Below are positions 1-6,826 of a stretch of 64,000 bases of DNA, piece after piece. Position 1 is the first letter of the stretch. Each line of letters opens with the position of its first letter. The DNA is taken from contig CALJKW010000055.1 in NCBI GenBank assembly GCA_937980205.1, positions 372,001 through 436,000 on the forward strand, given 5' to 3'. The notes below the pieces were generated by a model. The model was not told the DNA's origin and did not search any database. It saw only the letters and a list, made by a program, of their open reading frames with translations. Position numbers and translations under genes: made by a program. Origin of the DNA: an uncultured Myxococcales bacterium. GTDB lineage: Bacteria; Myxococcota; Myxococcia; Myxococcales; Myxococcaceae.

Positions 1-188
1 TCGTCGGAGAGCAGCGCCTGGCGCAGCACCTTCAGGACGATCGGCTTGTCGAGGGCGATCTGGTTGGCCTTGTAGACCTTGCCCATGCCGCCTTCGCCGA
101 GCATCGACTCGACCTTGTAGCGGCCGGCGACGGTCTTGCCGATGTACTCGTCTGAGGCCGGCGGCACGTTGGGCCGGAACTTTTCCAC
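1..188 (-). CDS. Ser/Thr protein kinase, N-terminal fragment (cut by window edge)
   Basis: This is the first 62 codons of a eukaryotic-like Ser/Thr kinase; the rest lies beyond position 1. Read on the minus strand from a GTG at 188, the product has the glycine-rich loop GEGGMGKVY (about residues 31-39) and a beta-3 strand KPIVLKVLR carrying the ATP-binding Lys. There is no obvious Shine-Dalgarno. The overlapping 32-244 reading frame is a low-complexity shadow. It diverges from a double-FHA gene 54 bases away. FHA domains read phosphothreonine, so kinase and FHA protein may act in one signalling route (inference). The kinase class is safe; substrate and full architecture cannot be seen. Confidence 0.85.
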   Translation of the reverse strand, partial: MEKFRPNVPPASDEYIGKTVAGRYKVESMLGEGGMGKVYKANQIALDKPIVLKVLRQALLSD

Positions 189-224
189 GGCTGTTCGACG
201 AGCGCCACTGGCTCGAGGGTCCCT

Positions 225-232
225 GATATAGG
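225..232. promoter_or_regulatory. AT-rich -10-like core between kinase and FHA genes
   Basis: GATATAGG sits 10 to 12 bases before the ATG of the FHA gene. On the opposite strand the same bases read TATATC, a possible -10 for the divergent kinase gene, whose GTG lies about 36 bases further on. It is the only AT-rich patch in the 54-base gap. No strong -35 is visible on either side. One symmetric core could fire in both directions (inference). Confidence 0.4.
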
Positions 233-242
233 GGCATCCCAC

Positions 243-890
243 ATGGCTGCCGCTCAACGCCCGAAGGTCGCAGTTCGCGTCGTCCGTGCAGACGGAGGTC
301 CCGAAGCCCTCGTGCCGATCCGCGGAGACGTCCTGCTCGCGGGGCGCACCGGCGATCTCTCGCTGCCCGACGATCCGTTCGTCGCCGACACGCAGGTGCG
401 GTTCTTCTTCTCCGGCGCCCGCCTCGCGATCGAGGACGTCGGCGGCGGCAACGGCGTCTTCACCCGCCTGCGCGCCGAGCGCGAGCTCTCGACCGGCGGC
501 GAGGTGCGGCTCGGCCGGCAGCGCCTCGTGCTCGAGCCGATCCCCGCGCTCGCGCCCGCCGCCGACGGAGCCACCGCCTGGGGCTCACCCGACGCCGGCT
601 ACCGGTTCCGCCTCGTCGCGCTGCTCGAGGGCGGCGTCCGCGGCAGCGCGTTTCCGCTCAAGGACGGCGACAACTTCCTCGGCCGCGAGAACGGAGACAT
701 CGTGTTCCCGTCCGACGGCTTCGTTTCCGGCCGCCACGCGGTGCTGCACGTCGCGCAAGATCGGCTGCTGGTCCGAGACTTGGGCTCGTCGAACGGTACG
801 TTCCTGCGTCTCACCGCCCCGGCGTTCGTCGACAACGGCGATCAGTTTCTGATCGGCCGCCAGCTGGTGCGGGTCGAAATTCAGGCCTGA
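243..890 (+). CDS. Double FHA-domain protein
   Basis: 215 residues, two FHA (phosphothreonine-binding) modules in tandem and no other domain. The C-terminal FHA (about 130-212) keeps the canonical set: G147-R148, S162, H165 and the SSN at 182-184. The N-terminal copy (about 20-98) has G34-R35 and N70 but lacks the Ser and His that hold the phosphate, so it is probably structural or has lost binding. There is no signal peptide or membrane segment, so the protein should be cytoplasmic. It lies head-to-head with a Ser/Thr kinase, a pairing common in myxobacteria. Likely role: adaptor for phosphorylated partners of that kinase (inference). Confidence 0.88.
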   Translation: MAAAQRPKVAVRVVRADGGPEALVPIRGDVLLAGRTGDLSLPDDPFVADTQVRFFFSGARLAIEDVGGGNGVFTRLRAERELSTGGEVRLGRQRLVLEPIPALAPAADGATAWGSPDAGYRFRLVALLEGGVRGSAFPLKDGDNFLGRENGDIVFPSDGFVSGRHAVLHVAQDRLLVRDLGSSNGTFLRLTAPAFVDNGDQFLIGRQLVRVEIQA

Positions 891-899
891 GGGAAACGC

Positions 900-1103
900 T
901 CACCGCTGGCAGAAGTAGCACGCGCAATCGTGGCCGCCGCAGGGGCATCCGTCCGGCTCGCAGCGTCCACCGCACGCGTGACTCATGATGGTGCCGCCGT
1001 CGCACTCCGGAGCGACGCGCGGAGGGCAGACGTACGCGCAGCTGCCGGCGTCATCCGAACGCGAAGGGCCCGCCGCGCACGCGACGAGCCCCAGAGCGAG
1101 CAA
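900..1103 (-). CDS. Small Cys-rich lipoprotein (start uncertain)
   Basis: Short ORF of about 67 residues that starts with a hydrophobic run ending in a lipobox (LGLVAC). The mature part contains roughly a dozen Cys, with CxxxC and CxCGGHDC-type spacing, as in small secreted disulfide-rich or metal-binding proteins. The TTG at 1103 is the only near start, and it gives a signal peptide without the usual N-terminal positive charge; a start further upstream inside the dksA end is possible. It lies just downstream of dksA on the same strand. I do not recognise a family. The Cys density and lipobox make it more likely real than chance. Confidence 0.5.
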   Translation of the reverse strand: MLALGLVACAAGPSRSDDAGSCAYVCPPRVAPECDGGTIMSHACGGRCEPDGCPCGGHDCACYFCQR

Positions 1104-1122
1104 CAGCGCCAGCGCGCCGCGC

Positions 1123-1485
1123 TCAGCCGTACGACTTTTCCTTCTTCTCCTGCTCTTCCTTGCAGCGGATGCAGAGCGTCGTCACCGGCCGCGCCTCGAG
1201 GCGCTTGGGCGAGATCGGCTCTTCGCACCGCTCGCAGATCCCGAAGGTGCCCTCTTCGATGCGGGCGAGCGCCTTCTCGATCTTCTTCAGCAGGAACTTC
1301 TCGCGGTCACGAAGCCGAAACACCATCGACTGGGCGTATTCGCTCGACGCGAGATCGATCTCGTCCGGAAGATCGTCCGTATCGAAGTTCGACTCCTCCA
1401 TGAGGGTCTTCTTCGCGCTCTGCAGCAACGCCACTTTGCTGTCTTCGAGCATCTTCTTGAACCGCTTCATTTCCTTCTGGTTCAC
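1123..1485 (-). CDS. dksA: DksA/TraR-family C4 zinc-finger transcription factor
   Basis: Binds in the RNA polymerase secondary channel and, with ppGpp, adjusts rRNA and stress-gene transcription. 120 residues from a GTG start: an N-terminal coiled-coil (about 1-75, including the acidic run TDDLPDEIDLASSEY near the hairpin tip) and a C-terminal C4 zinc finger, CERC then 17 residues then CIRC. E. coli DksA is about 150 residues, so this is the short form. The ORF could extend upstream, but the GTG at 1485 follows a GGGG about 8 bases away. An ATG at 1470 is the alternative; its purine-rich stretch is too close. A sigma70-type promoter is visible upstream. Confidence 0.9.
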   Translation of the reverse strand: MNQKEMKRFKKMLEDSKVALLQSAKKTLMEESNFDTDDLPDEIDLASSEYAQSMVFRLRDREKFLLKKIEKALARIEEGTFGICERCEEPISPKRLEARPVTTLCIRCKEEQEKKEKSYG

Positions 1486-1524
1486 GGGCACGGCCCCATA
1501 GTGGAGGGTGAAAAAAGGCGGAAC

Positions 1525-1553
1525 AGCATGAGACACCGATCTCTTGGTGTCAA
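1525..1553 (-). promoter_or_regulatory. Sigma70-type promoter of dksA
   Basis: On the minus strand: TTGACA (1553-1548), a 17-base spacer, then CATGCT (1530-1525). This is a perfect -35 with optimal spacing and a fair -10. The predicted start of transcription is near 1518, leaving a leader of about 30 bases before the GTG. A T-run follows in the leader at about 1511-1516. Confidence 0.65.
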
Positions 1554-1588
1554 GGCAACCACTTTCAAGATATGGAAAGTTCTGAACA

Positions 1589-2473
1589 ATGTCCGACGCT
1601 GCAGCCAAGTTCGACCGCGAGTTCCTGAAAGCCGCGTTGGCACTCGCCAACCGCGCCGAGGTCGATCACCTGCTGTATATCGCCGACGTTCCGATTCAGC
1701 CTTCCGAATTGCGTGGGCGGAAGTGCAGAAAGAAGCTGACCTACGCGGTAACGAGCGAGGCCATCGCCGAAGACTTCCGGCGGAAGAAAGAGAAGGCGCT
1801 CGTCATCCCCGCGTACGACTACTCGCGCACCGAGCGCGTGAAGGTCGCGATGGTCAGCGCCCTGCAGCAGGGCGCGTTCAAGGAAGGCGACCTCATCCTC
1901 TGCCTGACCGGCCGCATCGGGCGCCAGCCGGACACCATGATGCAGATGCGCATCGGCGCCTCGCTCGACGATCGCGTGGCGATCGAGGGCGTGAAGCTCG
2001 GCGACAACCTCGACTCGCAGGTCGTCGACGCCCTCATCCAGCTCGCGCTGCAGATCGGCCAGGAGGGCTTCGAGGGCCACCCGATCGGCACCATCATCTG
2101 CATCGGCGATCACAACAACGTGCTCGAGAAGAGCCGCCAGCTCACCATCAACCCGTTCCAGGGCCTGTCGGAAGACGAGCGGAACGTGCTCGACCCGCGC
2201 ATCCGCGAGGCCATCAAGAACTTCTCCGTGCTCGACGGCGCCTTCATCATCCGCGAGGACGGCGTCGTGCTCGCCGCGGGCCGCTACCTCTCGGCGAGCG
2301 ACGACACGGTGAAGATCCCGCTCGGCCTCGGAGCGCGCCACGCCGCGGCGGCGAGCATCACCGCCACCACGCAGTCGATCGCGATGGTGGTCAGCCAGAC
2401 CTCGGGAGCCGTGCGCCTGTTCAAGGACGGCAATATCGTTCTCGAGCTGCATCAGACGGCGCGACGCACCTGA
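1589..2473 (+). CDS. Diadenylate cyclase (DisA_N/DAC-domain) protein
   Basis: Probable cyclic di-AMP synthase: DAC domains join two ATP into c-di-AMP. 294 residues. The DAC core is C-terminal (about 130-290), with the DGA motif at 216-218 and the second motif as G248-A-R-H-A (R250, H251). Most bacterial DAC proteins have RHR here; this one has RHA, closer to what I recall of archaeal DacZ-type enzymes. The N-terminal 120 residues form a separate alpha/beta region. There is no DisA DNA-binding domain and no membrane segment, so it is neither DisA nor CdaA type. It is followed 31 bases on by a PHA-granule gene. Confidence 0.8.
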   Translation: MSDAAAKFDREFLKAALALANRAEVDHLLYIADVPIQPSELRGRKCRKKLTYAVTSEAIAEDFRRKKEKALVIPAYDYSRTERVKVAMVSALQQGAFKEGDLILCLTGRIGRQPDTMMQMRIGASLDDRVAIEGVKLGDNLDSQVVDALIQLALQIGQEGFEGHPIGTIICIGDHNNVLEKSRQLTINPFQGLSEDERNVLDPRIREAIKNFSVLDGAFIIREDGVVLAAGRYLSASDDTVKIPLGLGARHAAAASITATTQSIAMVVSQTSGAVRLFKDGNIVLELHQTARRT

Positions 2474-2504
2474 AGTCGCATAGGGAAGGGACGGAACACA
2501 CACC

Positions 2505-2822
2505 ATGGGAATGCTGAAGCTCGAGATTCCGCACTCGCTGTCGCTCGAAGACGCCAAGGCGCGCGTGCAGGCCCTGCTCGACTACTGGGCGCGCAAGTAC
2601 GGCGTGAAGTCGCAGTGGGCCGGAGACAAGGCGACGTTCGCCGGCAAGGCGATGGGCATCACCATCGACGGGCACCTCACCGTCGCGGCCAAGGGCATCA
2701 ACGGCGAGGCGACCGACCCGGGCATGCTGCTGCGCGGCCAGGCGCAGAAGTACCTGAAGAAGAAGTTCGACGACTACCTCGACCCGAAGAAGAGCCTGAC
2801 CGACGTTCAGGGCGAGGTCTGA
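2505..2822 (+). CDS. Polyhydroxyalkanoic acid system family protein
   Basis: 105 residues matching the small PHA granule-associated/regulatory family (PF09650 type). Family members open with a short beta-strand and an amphipathic helix (here SLSLEDAKARVQALLDYW). They then carry a beta-meander (FAGKAMGITIDGHL and what follows) and end in a Lys-rich helix (AQKYLKKKFDDYL). It is cytoplasmic and probably binds PHA granules. The start has a purine-rich upstream stretch (agggaaggga). It shares orientation with the diadenylate cyclase 31 bases upstream, so the two may be cotranscribed. No PHA synthase is present in the window. Confidence 0.75.
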   Translation: MGMLKLEIPHSLSLEDAKARVQALLDYWARKYGVKSQWAGDKATFAGKAMGITIDGHLTVAAKGINGEATDPGMLLRGQAQKYLKKKFDDYLDPKKSLTDVQGEV

Positions 2823-2825
2823 CGC

Positions 2826-3227
2826 TCAGCGCACCGAAGCCGCTTCGGCTTCCGGGTACGCGCGCAGCGGAGCCGGCTCGGCGAACCAGAGGCCGTAGAC
2901 GGTGTACGCCGCGAGCGCGGTGCCGAACGGGAAGTAGAAGAGGTAGATGACCGAGATGGCGGTGGCGACCACGTCACCCCACTTGCGGCCGAGCAGCACG
3001 CCCGCGCCGGCGACGACGCTCAGCAGGCCGGAGAACGCCGCCGACGCGACGAGCACGAACAGCAGCGTCGCGAGCCCGATGCCCAGGAACGTGGCGCCCG
3101 GGTGGCCGTCGGTCGCGTGCGCGATCACCGCTCCGAGGCCGCCGAACAGCAGCATCAGGCCGAGCACGGGCACCAGCGTGAAGGCGCCCATCACCAGGTG
3201 CAGAATGCCCACGATCTTCCGGTGCAT
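2826..3227 (-). CDS. Small four-helix membrane protein
   Basis: 133 residues with four predicted membrane segments, at about 5-35, 47-68, 72-90 and 95-118, and a short polar tail. The N-terminal MHRKIVG gives a positive-inside start. There are no catalytic motifs. The overall look is like the uncharacterised small inner-membrane proteins common in myxobacteria. It converges with the PHA gene, with 3 bases between the stops. A possible start signal is the gagggg just upstream of the ATG. Function unknown. Confidence 0.7.
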   Translation of the reverse strand: MHRKIVGILHLVMGAFTLVPVLGLMLLFGGLGAVIAHATDGHPGATFLGIGLATLLFVLVASAAFSGLLSVVAGAGVLLGRKWGDVVATAISVIYLFYFPFGTALAAYTVYGLWFAEPAPLRAYPEAEAASVR

Positions 3228-3248
3228 GATCCCCCTCTAAGTACGAGG

Positions 3249-4847
3249 TCAGTCGTCGGCAATCGACGGCGCCTCGAAGTGGACGCTCGTCGTCATGCCG
3301 GCCGCGACCTCGGCCATCTTCACCGCGCGCGACCTCCGCTTGTCGGCGAACGTCGCCTCGACCTTGTGCGGGCCTTCCCACACCTGCACGTGGGTGCCCG
3401 TCACCGGGCGGCCGTCGACGGTGACCTTCGCGCCCTTCGGCGCGTCGAGCTCGATCCACCCCTGCGAGAACGCGAAGCGCACCGCGGTCTGCTCGTTCGC
3501 GGTGACGTCGACCGTCACGGTGCGACGGAAGAACAGCTTCTTGTTCTCGAGCAGCACCTGGTTCTTGCCGGCGGGCAGCGTGACGAGCACGGGCGCCATG
3601 CCGAGCTCGCGGCCGTCGACCGTCACGTAGCAGTCGGGGTCGGTGACGATGCGGACGGTGCCGGCGGCGGCCTGGACGGTGCGGGTCGCTCCGTTGCCGG
3701 CGTCGACGAGCTGCTCGATGGTGAGCGCGCGCGGCGCCTCGACCGGCGCGGGCGCGATCTTCGCCTCCGCCTTCTGCGGCGTCTTCGGGACGATGGGGCT
3801 CGCCTGCCCCACGTCGGGCGGAGGCTCATCGAACTTCACGAACAGCCACACCACGAGCAGGACGCCGACGGCCGTGGCCCCCGCAACCAGCGCGGCGAGG
3901 GCCCAGCGCAGGCCGCGCTCGTGGACCTCGGAGTTACCGGTCGTCCGGTGCGCCGGCTTGTAGTCGTGCGTGCTCCCCGCAACCGGAGGCATCGCGCCCG
4001 TCGGCGCCTCCGGCGGCAGCGGCGGGAAGCTGTTCGGGCCAGGCTCGCTCGAGACGCCCGCGTTGCTCGGCTCGGTGTCCAGCGTGCCGCTGGGCCCCAC
4101 GACCTTCTTCGCCGGCATGGGGTTGAGGCGCGTGTCGGGCTCGAACGCCTGCACCACCGGCACGGTGTTCGCGTTCGCGGGAGAGCCTCCCGGAGGCAGC
4201 TGCTTCACCGGGGTCTCCTGCGTGCCGCCGCCGATCGACGGCCGCGGAGCTGCCACCGGCGGCGGAATGTTCGGCCTCGGCCGCTCGAGCGGAGTGAGCG
4301 CCGGCGCGACGTCGAGCGGCGGACGCGCCGGAGCCGCGTGTGGATCCACCGTCGGCGGATCCGTCGGGCGTTCGTTGAAGGTGCCCGACGGGGCGGGACG
4401 GCGGCCGCTCGCGCGTTTGCGCTCGGGGCGCTCGACCACCGTGCCGGGCTCGGGCGGCAGCGTCGGCACCTCGGGCAGCTTCTGCGTCGGCAGCGCGGTG
4501 CCCGTGGGGCGGCGCCCGACCGACTCGTTCGTCGGAGAGCTCGTGATCGTCGCGGCCGGCTTCTGGCCCGACGTGGACCCGGTCGCGCGGTTGCTCGGCG
4601 AGCTGGTGACGGTGGCGCTGGGGTCTCTCTGCGCCGGGAGCTGGCTGCTCGTCGGCCGCTTGCCAACCGGCGTCGCGACGGGGTTCAACGGCAGCGTCGG
4701 CACCTGCGACGGCAGCGGCTTGCCCAGCTGCAGCGGCGCTGGCGGTCGAAACGGCTCGAGCGGCGTCGGAGACGAAGAGGCCTCGTCGTCGGAATCGACG
4801 AGCGTCGCGTCCGCGTCGGGCGGGGGCTTTTTCGAGGGGTCCGACAC
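3249..4847 (-). CDS. Pro-rich single-pass membrane protein with two PEGA domains
   Basis: 532 residues. Residues 1-313 are a disordered, Pro/Ser/Thr-rich cytoplasmic region with several short repeats of SSPTNxSVGRRPTG type. One transmembrane helix follows (about 314-336). The periplasmic part ends in two PEGA-type beta domains (about 393-450 and 462-515), each with the VTVDGRxVxxxP-like turn. PEGA domains are usually envelope- or surface-associated. The N-terminal part looks like the tail of a Ser/Thr kinase without the kinase, so it may be a kinase substrate (inference). The GTG at 4847 follows a TACACT box 11 bases upstream. There is no close functional match. Confidence 0.75.
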   Translation of the reverse strand: MSDPSKKPPPDADATLVDSDDEASSSPTPLEPFRPPAPLQLGKPLPSQVPTLPLNPVATPVGKRPTSSQLPAQRDPSATVTSSPSNRATGSTSGQKPAATITSSPTNESVGRRPTGTALPTQKLPEVPTLPPEPGTVVERPERKRASGRRPAPSGTFNERPTDPPTVDPHAAPARPPLDVAPALTPLERPRPNIPPPVAAPRPSIGGGTQETPVKQLPPGGSPANANTVPVVQAFEPDTRLNPMPAKKVVGPSGTLDTEPSNAGVSSEPGPNSFPPLPPEAPTGAMPPVAGSTHDYKPAHRTTGNSEVHERGLRWALAALVAGATAVGVLLVVWLFVKFDEPPPDVGQASPIVPKTPQKAEAKIAPAPVEAPRALTIEQLVDAGNGATRTVQAAAGTVRIVTDPDCYVTVDGRELGMAPVLVTLPAGKNQVLLENKKLFFRRTVTVDVTANEQTAVRFAFSQGWIELDAPKGAKVTVDGRPVTGTHVQVWEGPHKVEATFADKRRSRAVKMAEVAAGMTTSVHFEAPSIADD

Positions 4848-4913
4848 TTCGGCGCCCGAGTGTAGCGGAATCGCGAAGACCGAGAACGGGCGCCGGGGCG
4901 CGCCACGCCGCGC

Positions 4914-5684
4914 TCACGAACGCCTCAGCCGGTCGAGGCGCTTGAGCAGGCAGTCGGAGCCGACCAGCAGGCACCTGCCGCCGGCCATCATCGTCACGCA
5001 CAGGCCGATCACCCTGCCCCACGCGTCGAGCGCCGGGCTGCCGGAGAAGCCGGTGTCGACGTCGCAGTCGGAGAGCCACGCGTTCACTCCCGCGACGCGC
5101 TCGAAGGTCGCGCTCGCGACGCGGTACGCGCTGCCGGTGTAGTCGCCGACCAGCCACACGCGTTCTCCCGGCCCCACCGAGGAAGACGAGCGCAGCGGGA
5201 GCGAGGGCGCGCCGAGCAGCTCTGGGCCGTGGAGCAGGATCCAGTCTCGGCAGCGGCCCGCATGCTCGGGCCGCACCGCGGCGCGCAGCCCCGGCGAGTG
5301 GGTGCCCGCCGGCGGCACGTAGCGAACCTCCCAGCCGGTGCAGAACGCGCCGAAGCGCTCGCGCCGCGTCGACCCGCGCGTGCGCTGCTGCGCCCGGGGG
5401 CTGCGCCAGAGATCTGCGACGTGCCGCGCCGTCACCACGTAGCCGCTGCCGAGGTGCGTGCCGGTGCCGACGATGCCCCTGCCTTCGAAGCGCCGCAGCG
5501 CGACGGGGACGCGCGAGGCGCCGGTGAGCGAGCCGGGCACGCCGACACGCTCGAGGGCCTCGCCGGCGGCGACGAGCCCCGGCGCGAGGCTCGAGGGCGG
5601 CCAGGTCGGCGCCGGCGGAGGTGGCGCCGGCGTGGGCCGGCAAGCGAGGACGTCGGGCTCGGGAGGAGAGAAGGTGGCGAGCAT
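4914..5684 (-). CDS. Trypsin-like serine protease
   Basis: Chymotrypsin-fold protease of 256 residues from the ATG at 5684. The triad can be placed at H88 (in VVTARHVADLW), D147 (in CRDWILLHG) and S214 (in GFSGSPALDAWG), the order and context of the trypsin/HtrA clan. A Pro-rich segment (about 17-35) precedes the domain, and no PDZ domain follows. There is no clear signal peptide with this start, so export is uncertain; the open frame continues upstream to 5894 without a convincing start. It is upstream of, and in the same orientation as, the PEGA gene (66 bases). Confidence 0.75.
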   Translation of the reverse strand: MLATFSPPEPDVLACRPTPAPPPPAPTWPPSSLAPGLVAAGEALERVGVPGSLTGASRVPVALRRFEGRGIVGTGTHLGSGYVVTARHVADLWRSPRAQQRTRGSTRRERFGAFCTGWEVRYVPPAGTHSPGLRAAVRPEHAGRCRDWILLHGPELLGAPSLPLRSSSSVGPGERVWLVGDYTGSAYRVASATFERVAGVNAWLSDCDVDTGFSGSPALDAWGRVIGLCVTMMAGGRCLLVGSDCLLKRLDRLRRS

Positions 5685-5878
5685 GGCGAGCCGGTGAGCA
5701 CCCGCCGCGCGCGGTTGTCGCGTTCGGCGTGCATTTTTCCCCGCGAAGGAGCGCGGGCGCTCCGCTGAAACCTTCGGGTGACGTCGCGGATCGGGACGAA
5801 TCCGGTGCCGGAGGTTTACAGCTCCGTCGCAGCGCGCCGAACTGCACACTGGTGCCGGCGTTGCATTGCGGGGGCGCC
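5685..5878. other. Intergenic region between divergent protease and amidase-like genes
   Basis: About 190 bases with no ORF that looks coding. It must hold the promoters of both divergent genes. I can pick out AT-richer patches (gcatttttcc near 5732 and gaggtttacag near 5812) but no convincing -35/-10 pair. Confidence 0.5.
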
Positions 5879-6826
5879 ATGCAAACCACCCCACTGAAGC
5901 TGCTCCTGTTGTCTGCCGTGCTCACCGCGTTCGCCGCCTGCGGCCCGGAAGAGGATCTCGACGGGTTCGGAGAGGAGATCACCGCCGATCAGCTCGACCC
6001 CGACGACACCGCGACCGTCGCCGAGGCGCTGAACTCGACCATCTACGACCGCGCGCGCGCGTACGCGGCCCGCTACCCGAAGCGCGACGGCGCGTCGTGG
6101 AACGGCTGGTGCGCGTCGCTCGTCTGGCGCTTCGGGCAGTGCCCGTCGTCGTCCGTGCGACCCTCGGCGATCGAGGCGTACCAGCACTCGCGCATCATCT
6201 CGACCAACGCGAGCCAGGCGCCGACCGGGGCGATCCACTACTGGTCCATCGGGCAGTTCGGCCACGTCGGCGTCGACCTGAACGGCGGCGGCCGCGACGT
6301 CTTCATGGCGTCGTACAAGCTCCGGCAGTCGTGGGGTGACGCCATCGGCGTCAACTCGGTGGGCGGCTACGGCAGCGCGAGCGGCGCCCGCTACCTGGGC
6401 TGGGCGATGGACTACTCGGGCTGCCGCATCGCCGGCGGCGGGCAGCCGGCCACCAGCGGTGGCTCGACCGGGCCGATCCCCCAGACCAGCACCGAGAGCG
6501 ACGGCATCCCCGGGCCGATCTTCTGGAAGCGGGTGCAGTACGTCGGGCGGCGCGACTTCGGCTACACCGGGCCCATCGACGGCGTGCCGGGGCCGAACAC
6601 CGAGAAGGTGATGGTGCGGATCACCGCGCGCGAGCTCAACCGGCGCGGCAGCCCGTTCACGTCGGCGGTGAACGACGGGATCCCCGGCTCCATCTACTGG
6701 TCGCGGGTGCAGACGGTCGGGCGGCAGAGCTTCGGCTACGGCGGCGTCATCGACGGCGTGCCGGGCCCCGCCACGCGCCTCGCGGAGAAGAAGATCGCCG
6801 CGTGGGCGGTGAACCGCGCGTTCTAG
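5879..6826 (+). CDS. Secreted CHAP/NlpC-like amidase lipoprotein with two peptidoglycan-binding repeats
   Basis: 315 residues. A signal peptide ends in a lipobox (LTAFAAC, Cys21), so the mature protein should be membrane-anchored outside. The central part (about 52-190) has a Cys-then-His layout of CHAP/NlpC-type peptidases: GWCASLVWRF (C78) and GQFGHVGVD (H129). The C-terminal third has two copies of a unit of about 55 residues containing DGIPGxIxWxRVQxVGR and GVIDGVPGP-like segments, as in peptidoglycan-binding modules of endolysins. Likely a cell-wall hydrolase acting on self or prey (inference). Its end overlaps the convergent acyl-CoA dehydrogenase gene by 4 bases. Confidence 0.75.
   Translation: MQTTPLKLLLLSAVLTAFAACGPEEDLDGFGEEITADQLDPDDTATVAEALNSTIYDRARAYAARYPKRDGASWNGWCASLVWRFGQCPSSSVRPSAIEAYQHSRIISTNASQAPTGAIHYWSIGQFGHVGVDLNGGGRDVFMASYKLRQSWGDAIGVNSVGGYGSASGARYLGWAMDYSGCRIAGGGQPATSGGSTGPIPQTSTESDGIPGPIFWKRVQYVGRRDFGYTGPIDGVPGPNTEKVMVRITARELNRRGSPFTSAVNDGIPGSIYWSRVQTVGRQSFGYGGVIDGVPGPATRLAEKKIAAWAVNRAF

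Noticed and set aside
32..244. Minus-strand ORF of 70 codons overlapping the kinase fragment
   Set aside because: Different frame, Ser/Arg/Thr-rich low-complexity product; the overlapping frame from 188 gives clear kinase motifs.
985..2517. Long plus-strand ORF across dksA and the diadenylate cyclase gene
   Set aside because: Arg/Ala/His-rich product of the kind produced by GC-rich antisense or shifted frames; both overlapped genes have strong family motifs.
5685..5894. Upstream extension of the trypsin-like protease
   Set aside because: The added residues are Arg/Pro-rich without signal-peptide character, and no ribosome site supports them.
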